Source of the DNA: Allochromatium warmingii
GTDB taxonomy: Bacteria; Pseudomonadota; Gammaproteobacteria; Chromatiales; Chromatiaceae
NCBI RefSeq assembly: GCF_900107145.1
Contig: NZ_FNOW01000020.1
Span: 1 to 50,481, forward strand
Length of the DNA: 50,481 nucleotides
Direction of reading: 5' to 3'
Shown here: positions 46,220-50,481 of the stretch, piece after piece
How the letters are laid out: each line of letters begins with the position of its first letter
Position numbering within the stretch: position 1 is the stretch's first letter
Made by a program: the position numbers and the translations under genes
The notes under the pieces: model-generated
Databases searched by the model: none
Told to the model about the DNA's origin: nothing
Seen by the model: only the letters and a program-made list of their open reading frames with translations

Positions 46220-46965
46220 ATGGCGGCTCCGGCTGGCATCCCGACGACGGCGCTTAACTCAGGGCGTTGGGCAAGTGCGGCGGGCAAATCCGTAAACGAA
46301 CCGCTGAAAAGCGGGCGTCCGCGATCCAGCGCGATGACCTGATAATCGCCGACAACTGGCAGCGCGGCGCTGTTGCTGGTGGCAATCAGTGCCAATGGCT
46401 GACCGTGACGCGAGCGCATCGCCCGCAATTTGCGCAGACAATCGGCTAGGGTTGCCGGATCGAGGCCATCGGCGAGTCCATCCCAGAGCAATAGCGCCGG
46501 TTTGCGCACCAGTGCTCGCGCCAGTGCGACCTGTCGCCGCTGCCCGAGTGAGAGTTCGTGCGGGTGATGCTGTTCTAAGCCTTCGAGTTGAAACAGGGCG
46601 ATCATAAGGCGGGCGGCGCGTTCCAGATCGGCGCGGGCTTGGGGTTCATCGCGCAAGGGTAGCCACAGATTTTCTAGTACAGTGAGATCAGCCAGCAGCG
46701 AATCACCTTGCAACACGACACCAAGTTGATGCCGCCAGGTGCGCAGGGTCGCGGCGGGAAATCGCTCGAATGTTTGACCGAGTAGCCGAATTTGGCCAGC
46801 AGAGGGGGGATCGAGTCCGGCTAAAATTCGCATCAGCAGCGTTTTTCCCGCCCCATTTTGGCCACAGATGACGAGCCACCCAGCTTCCGGCAGCGTCAGC
46901 GTCAGATCGGCCAGCGCATGACGGGCGTTGACGTGTTGATGGATTGCCGAGAGTTCGAGGAGCAT
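46216..46965 (-). CDS. ABC transporter ATPase with a degenerate active site
   Basis: 249 residues of the MlaF/Ttg2A group. Walker A GQNGAGKT (35-42), Q-loop Gln86 in GVVLQGDS, and signature LSLGQ (138-142) are normal. Walker B reads ALLLWDGLADGLDP: Asp162 is kept but the catalytic Glu is Gly163. The switch histidine is also gone (LIATSNSAALP instead of a TH/SH pair). It should bind ATP but hydrolyse it poorly. It is first in the operon with MCE, RyR and MlaE genes. The upstream gap holds a dispersed repeat. Sequencing error could explain one change but hardly both. Confidence 0.87.
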   Translation of the reverse strand: MLLELSAIHQHVNARHALADLTLTLPEAGWLVICGQNGAGKTLLMRILAGLDPPSAGQIRLLGQTFERFPAATLRTWRHQLGVVLQGDSLLADLTVLENLWLPLRDEPQARADLERAARLMIALFQLEGLEQHHPHELSLGQRRQVALARALVRKPALLLWDGLADGLDPATLADCLRKLRAMRSRHGQPLALIATSNSAALPVVGDYQVIALDRGRPLFSGSFTDLPAALAQRPELSAVVGMPAGAAM

Positions 46966-46982
46966 TGGGTGATTTTCACGTT

Positions 46983-47078
46983 TTTTTGCCGCTGAAAGCG
47001 CGGAATTACGCAGAAAAATCTTTGATTTTGTTTTACTGCGTTTTTAGGTCATGAAGCTGGCGCTGTGTGAACAGAAAA
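46983..47078 (+). repeat. Dispersed repeat, copy 2
   Basis: 46983-47024 equals 286-327 base for base (42 bases). The block at 47048-47078 (ATGAAGCTGG... TGTGAACAGA) matches 331-360 less exactly. It lies between the porin stop and the ATPase start; nothing else is seen in this 145-nt gap. Confidence 0.8.
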
Positions 47079-47110
47079 AATCTGCAAGCTGATCGCTAAA
47101 AACCAAAAAA

Positions 47111-48484
47111 TCACCACGTCAACACCACTTCCGCTCGCACAAAGAAAGAATCATCTTGTCGCGTGTCAGCATAATAATGACCCGGCATGAAATATTCCGC
47201 CCCCAAATGTCCCGATACATGTGGGCTGAATGTGCTTTTTAACCAAGCTGTGATTAGATGCCCGCGAAAATCATTATCGCCGCTGAGATTCGGTTGTTGC
47301 GCCGTGACGCGGGTGCTCAATTCATCTGCCCAGAGTGCGTGATAATCAAGCAATAATTGCGTCGTCGGATGCACCTGTGCGATCCAGCCGAGATTAAGCC
47401 GTTGCAAATTCGTCGCTTCACCGCCGCGTGCATCTAAATTCCAATGATAAATCAATAGCTCATTCCATTGCGTCCAGCGCCCCCAGAGCGGATCAAAGGC
47501 TTCATCTTCTGCGCTATCGGGATCATCGCCGGAGAGATATTCGAGATCGACATGCACTTGATTTTTTAGCGCATCCTTAAAGCTATAAGTCAAGCGACTA
47601 TTCAAACCAAAGGCGCGTAAATCCCGATCATTGCGCGTGCCCCATTCGTAAACACTCTCAGCGCGTAGTGCCCAATTCGGCGTCAACTTAGCCTCAGCAC
47701 GCACACCAGCAGCATAAATATCGCCGCGATCACTCGGCGAGGGAAAAATCATCCCGTTGTTGCGACGCAAAGTATTTGGCGTATCCGAAACACGATTGTG
47801 TTTATAAAGCGCGTAGGCATCAAGCGTGGTGTCTGGCAGCAGCGTACTATTCCGTCCGTAAAGAATGAAGCCGGTTTCATGTTGCTCAATTTGATCTTCA
47901 ATATCATTATCGAGCGGCTGTGGAAAGCGATCCGTGTCGGCATTTTGGTCAATGTAAATAAAATCTAGCGTGGTGCCGTGTGATTCGAGCGTATAGGTTG
48001 CGCGGATGGCATCGAAATAAATCGAGCGTGCGCCATCAAGCGGCGTGCCGTCGAATACCAGCCAGCCATTCCCGAGCCGAATATCTTGTCGCCCAAGTTT
48101 GATTTGCAGCGGCAGCCCGCCGAGCTGGTCGAGTTGAATCATCAATTGGTCAAGCAAAACTCCGCCGCTATACCAAGTTTCCAGCGTCGGCATATCGGTG
48201 CGCGTCGGTTCATCATAATGACGACCTTCCCAGAGCAGGCGGGCGCTGGCGTGCAGATGATCGTTGAATGCGTAGGTGCCCCACAGTCGGGCGCGATACC
48301 GCTGGAAAGTACGATCAGCGGTGGCGCTATCAGCCGTGTGGCCAACATTGTCTACCCAAGTTTGACGCAACCGGACATCTGCGCCCCACGTAAAAGGCGT
48401 TGTGTCCGATTCCGCCACAACCCCCGCACCGGTGAGCATCGCACCGAGTCCAGCGGCAAGCAGGCCGAGCTGTTGCGTATTCAT
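47111..48484 (-). CDS. Outer-membrane beta-barrel of the alginate-export (AlgE-like) family
   Basis: 457 residues. A signal peptide ends near AGVVAES. The rest alternates short amphipathic strands typical of a barrel: FTWGADVRLRQTW, LPLQIKLGRQDIRLGNGWLV, NWALRAESVYEWGTR, and a C-terminal DSFFVRAEVVLTW ending in Trp. The KLGRQDIRLG block is the hallmark of Alginate_exp proteins. The substrate need not be alginate; no alginate genes are near. It probably makes a channel for an anionic or sugar solute. It seems monocistronic, ending just before the repeat at 46983. Confidence 0.82.
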   Translation of the reverse strand: MNTQQLGLLAAGLGAMLTGAGVVAESDTTPFTWGADVRLRQTWVDNVGHTADSATADRTFQRYRARLWGTYAFNDHLHASARLLWEGRHYDEPTRTDMPTLETWYSGGVLLDQLMIQLDQLGGLPLQIKLGRQDIRLGNGWLVFDGTPLDGARSIYFDAIRATYTLESHGTTLDFIYIDQNADTDRFPQPLDNDIEDQIEQHETGFILYGRNSTLLPDTTLDAYALYKHNRVSDTPNTLRRNNGMIFPSPSDRGDIYAAGVRAEAKLTPNWALRAESVYEWGTRNDRDLRAFGLNSRLTYSFKDALKNQVHVDLEYLSGDDPDSAEDEAFDPLWGRWTQWNELLIYHWNLDARGGEATNLQRLNLGWIAQVHPTTQLLLDYHALWADELSTRVTAQQPNLSGDNDFRGHLITAWLKSTFSPHVSGHLGAEYFMPGHYYADTRQDDSFFVRAEVVLTW

Positions 48485-48510
48485 CGCGGTCTCTCGTGGT
48501 TATGAGCGTA

Positions 48511-48542
48511 CAGCTTCCAGCTTTCGGCTGTCAGCGGCCAGC
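48511..48542. repeat. Dispersed CAGCTTCCAGC repeat
   Basis: Reads CAGCTTCCAGCTTTCGGCTG, then TCAGCGGCCAGC, a relative of 6366-6428, 24795-24834 and 35264-35312. It lies in the 71-nt gap between the dehydrogenase stop and the porin start. Confidence 0.55.
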
Positions 48543-48555
48543 ACCCTGAGCCGTT

Positions 48556-49422
48556 CTAGTGTGAGCGCGGCACCAATGCCTCGTATAGCGCCGAATAATC
48601 GGCTTCCGCATAGCCTTGCTGTTCGGCTTGGCGACAGCTTGATTCAATCGCTGCCAGCAGATGCGTATCGAGTCCGACAGCTTCCGCAACACTGCGGAAT
48701 AGGCCAACATCTTTGCGCAAGTGCTTGAGCGGAAAATTCGCCGCGCCGTATTCGTGCGCAAGATAATGAGCGAGCTTTTTATCAAAGGTCTTGGCGTAGA
48801 GCGCACTGGCTCGCAATAACTCCATGAAGGTTTCGACCTCCAGCCCCTCGCGCCGCACCAGTCCCAGACTCAACGCAAAGGTCGCAGTCAGGCCGGCGAT
48901 CAGTTGATTCATCGCTAACTTGAGCGCCGCGCCCTGTCCAACGGCACCGATGCGGCGCGGATCGCGGCTCAGATCGTGAAAAACGGGCACGCTGTATTCA
49001 TATACATTTGGATCGCCGCCAGCCATCAAAATCAGCGTTCCCGCTCGCGCTTCCGGCAGACTGCCGAGTACCGGCGCTTCCAAATATGCGCCACCCTGCG
49101 CCGCGATACGTTCGGCCAGCTCACGGCTCTCACGCGGCGCAATGGTGCCCATTTGCACCAGCGTGCGTCCGGCAAGTGATGGCGCATCGTCCGGCGCAAA
49201 CAGCGTTGCGTGAATCGCGCTGGCATCGCTCAACAGTAAGAGCGTCAAATCTGCATCCGCGATGGCATCCCAGACGCACGCTGCGACCGTCAGACCACGC
49301 TGCCGCGCCGCCTCAGCACGCGCCGCGCTGCGATTCCAGCCCGTCACCCGATGCCCGCAGTGTTGAAGCCGTAGCGCAATTTCTGCGCCCAGCAGTCCTA
49401 AACCCAGTACCGCGATGTTCAT
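48556..49422 (-). CDS. NAD(P)-dependent beta-hydroxyacid dehydrogenase
   Basis: 288 residues. An N-terminal Rossmann motif [19 protein letters not shown], the substrate region [20 protein letters not shown] and the catalytic Lys in [14 protein letters not shown] place it with 3-hydroxyisobutyrate dehydrogenase and GLYR1-type reductases. [16 protein letters not shown] in the C-terminal helical domain agrees. Real substrates include succinic semialdehyde, glyoxylate or 3-hydroxyisobutyrate; sequence alone does not decide. It overlaps aroE by four bases (ATGA). Confidence 0.87.
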   Translation of the reverse strand: MNIAVLGLGLLGAEIALRLQHCGHRVTGWNRSAARAEAARQRGLTVAACVWDAIADADLTLLLLSDASAIHATLFAPDDAPSLAGRTLVQMGTIAPRESRELAERIAAQGGAYLEAPVLGSLPEARAGTLILMAGGDPNVYEYSVPVFHDLSRDPRRIGAVGQGAALKLAMNQLIAGLTATFALSLGLVRREGLEVETFMELLRASALYAKTFDKKLAHYLAHEYGAANFPLKHLRKDVGLFRSVAEAVGLDTHLLAAIESSCRQAEQQGYAEADYSALYEALVPRSH

Positions 49423-50249
49423 ACGTGCCCCATTGATTGCCGTAATGCCTGAATCACCGGCGCGGTCTCTGGTCGCACGCCGCGCCAGAGCCAGAACGCT
49501 TCTGCTGCCTGCTCGACCAGCATTCCCAGACCATCAAGCACCCGCGCTGCACCGTGTTCATGGCCCCAGCGACAAAAGGGCGTCGGCTGATCACCATAGA
49601 GCATGTCATACGTCCAACCGTCAGGCGCAAGACAGTCGCTCGGGAGCGTCGGCACCGCGTCGGCAAGTCCGGCAGAGGTCGCGTTGATGATGAGATCGAA
49701 GCGTTCAGCGGCCAAATCATCGAGTCCACAGCCGCTGACCGGCCCGAGCGGTGCGCCCAGCGCGGCGAGTGCGTGCGCTTTGGCGGTAGTGCGGTTGGCG
49801 ATGACGAGGCAGCGCAGTCCGCTGGCAAGCAGCGGTTGCAATACACCGCGTGCTGCGCCGCCTGCACCGAGTAACAGCACGCGCCGCCCGTTGAAATCGA
49901 ACCCGTGATTCTCAACTAGATCGCGCACCAGTCCGACCCCATCGGTGTTGTCGCCGCGCAGTCGCTCGCCGTCAAGTCGGATCAAAGTATTGACGGCGCC
50001 AGCCAGTTCCGCCCGCGCACTGCGTTCGTCGGCAAGCGCCCACGCCTGTTCTTTGAACGGCACGGTGATATTCAGTCCGCAGCCACCATTCGCAAAAAAA
50101 CGCCGCACCTCGCCCGCGAAGTCATCCAGTGCGCCGAGCAGTCGCCCGTATTCCAGATCTTGTCCGGTTTGACGCGCAAAGGCGGCATGAATCAGCGGGG
50201 ATTTGCTGTGCGCAATGGGGTGGCCGATGACGGCGTAGTGGTTTGGCAT
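49419..50249 (-). CDS. aroE: Shikimate dehydrogenase
   Basis: 276 residues. Reduces 3-dehydroshikimate with [25 protein letters not shown] has the shikimate-binding serines, [14 protein letters not shown] the catalytic Lys, and [11 protein letters not shown] and [16 protein letters not shown] the Asp and NADPH loop. Length is normal. A structured repeated element (50265-50386) lies 15 nt upstream of the ATG and may hold its promoter. The dehydrogenase gene downstream is co-translated. Confidence 0.95.
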   Translation of the reverse strand: MPNHYAVIGHPIAHSKSPLIHAAFARQTGQDLEYGRLLGALDDFAGEVRRFFANGGCGLNITVPFKEQAWALADERSARAELAGAVNTLIRLDGERLRGDNTDGVGLVRDLVENHGFDFNGRRVLLLGAGGAARGVLQPLLASGLRCLVIANRTTAKAHALAALGAPLGPVSGCGLDDLAAERFDLIINATSAGLADAVPTLPSDCLAPDGWTYDMLYGDQPTPFCRWGHEHGAARVLDGLGMLVEQAAEAFWLWRGVRPETAPVIQALRQSMGHV

Positions 50250-50264
50250 GGTGTGTTGTGATGC

Positions 50265-50386
50265 GAGCTATCAGATAGTGGTAAATTTTTTAACAAAAAA
50301 TCACAAATTTTACCGTTTTGTTTTGCATAAAAAGCACTTGACACGCTTAATGAGTATCGGGTTTCCAGCACGACTTGCTGCTGGTG
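50265..50386. repeat. Structured non-coding element, copy B
   Basis: Second copy of the element at 27911-28089, lacking its central ~60 bases. It keeps the CTATCAGATAG palindrome, TTTTTTAACAAAA, AAAAAGCACTTGACACGCTT, and the exact 35-base block (50352-50386) with CCAGCA/TGCTGG. It ends 15 nt upstream of aroE. A TAAAAT box on the minus strand (plus-strand ATTTTA at 50307-50312) matches TAGAAT in copy A. Beyond it, to 50481, I see only a GCCCC/GGGGC hairpin. Confidence 0.75.
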
Positions 50387-50481
50387 CGCGATGCGCGACT
50401 TTCTATCCAACTGTAATGAGCCCCTCGAACTGTAGATCGGGGCGTCCTAGGGAGCGATTGATCCAGATGGCCAGCGTATGC

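Noticed and set aside
50192-50410. 72-codon minus-strand frame upstream of aroE
   Set aside because: It covers the structured repeat and runs into aroE out of frame; the repeat is shared with a site where no such frame exists.

Overview
The window is a bacterial chromosome segment, most likely from a gammaproteobacterium. The gene orders yceD-rpmF-plsX-fabH-fabD-fabG-acpP-fabF-pabC-mltG-tmk-holB-pilZ, lptE-leuS, ruvC-ruvA and hisBAIE-tatC are of that type. The glycogen synthase/GH13 pair and the many small dispersed repeats would suit a glycogen-storing lineage such as Competibacteraceae, but that placement is inference. About 45 protein genes and one tRNA-Cys can be supported.

Layout. 1-503: AT-rich left edge with the first codons of a leftward gene and dispersed repeats. 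504-6357 (+): DUF2760 protein, Hsp70-like ATPase, glycogen synthase with a long Pro/Ala-rich N-terminus, and a GH13 enzyme. 6429-16882 (-): fatty-acid and phospholipid synthesis, ACP, L32, folate (pabC), murein (mltG), dTMP kinase, clamp-loader delta' and PilZ. 17010-18644: an orphan FixJ-type regulator and folK.

18764-21655 is an AT-rich accessory island between folK and lptE. It carries an HNH endonuclease/D12-type adenine methylase pair. Upstream of this pair, in the direction of transcription, is an integron-like unit: TTGACA promoter, GTTAGCC core site, a two-transmembrane protein, an untracked 45-residue Pro-rich protein and an attC-like site. An IS66-type transposase remnant and tandem repeats follow. 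Imperfect 24-bp direct repeats lie at both sides. This island is the best candidate for an undescribed system.

21656-26969 (-): lptE-leuS and ispH-ruvC-ruvA. An IS5-family element (27001-27907) sits directly upstream of ispH and separates it from a structured element that recurs upstream of aroE at the right end. 28190-29050 encodes a TIR-FHA fusion. Then come rdgC, DAHP synthase and a YciK-like SDR (+), an XRE and a LysR regulator (-), and a TnpB element with a possible divergent ribbon-helix-helix peptide.

35319-38625 (-): a thinned operon hisB-hisA-hisI-hisE-tatC lacking hisH, hisF, tatA and tatB; its TatC has a FimV-like tail. 38840-42323: an exported protein, tRNA-Cys and feoAB. 42367-42721: a decayed IS1-like element. 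42828-46965 (-): an MCE/Mla-type lipid-transport operon holding a RyR-domain protein and an ABC ATPase without its catalytic glutamate. 47111-50249 (-): an outer-membrane porin, a beta-hydroxyacid dehydrogenase and aroE.
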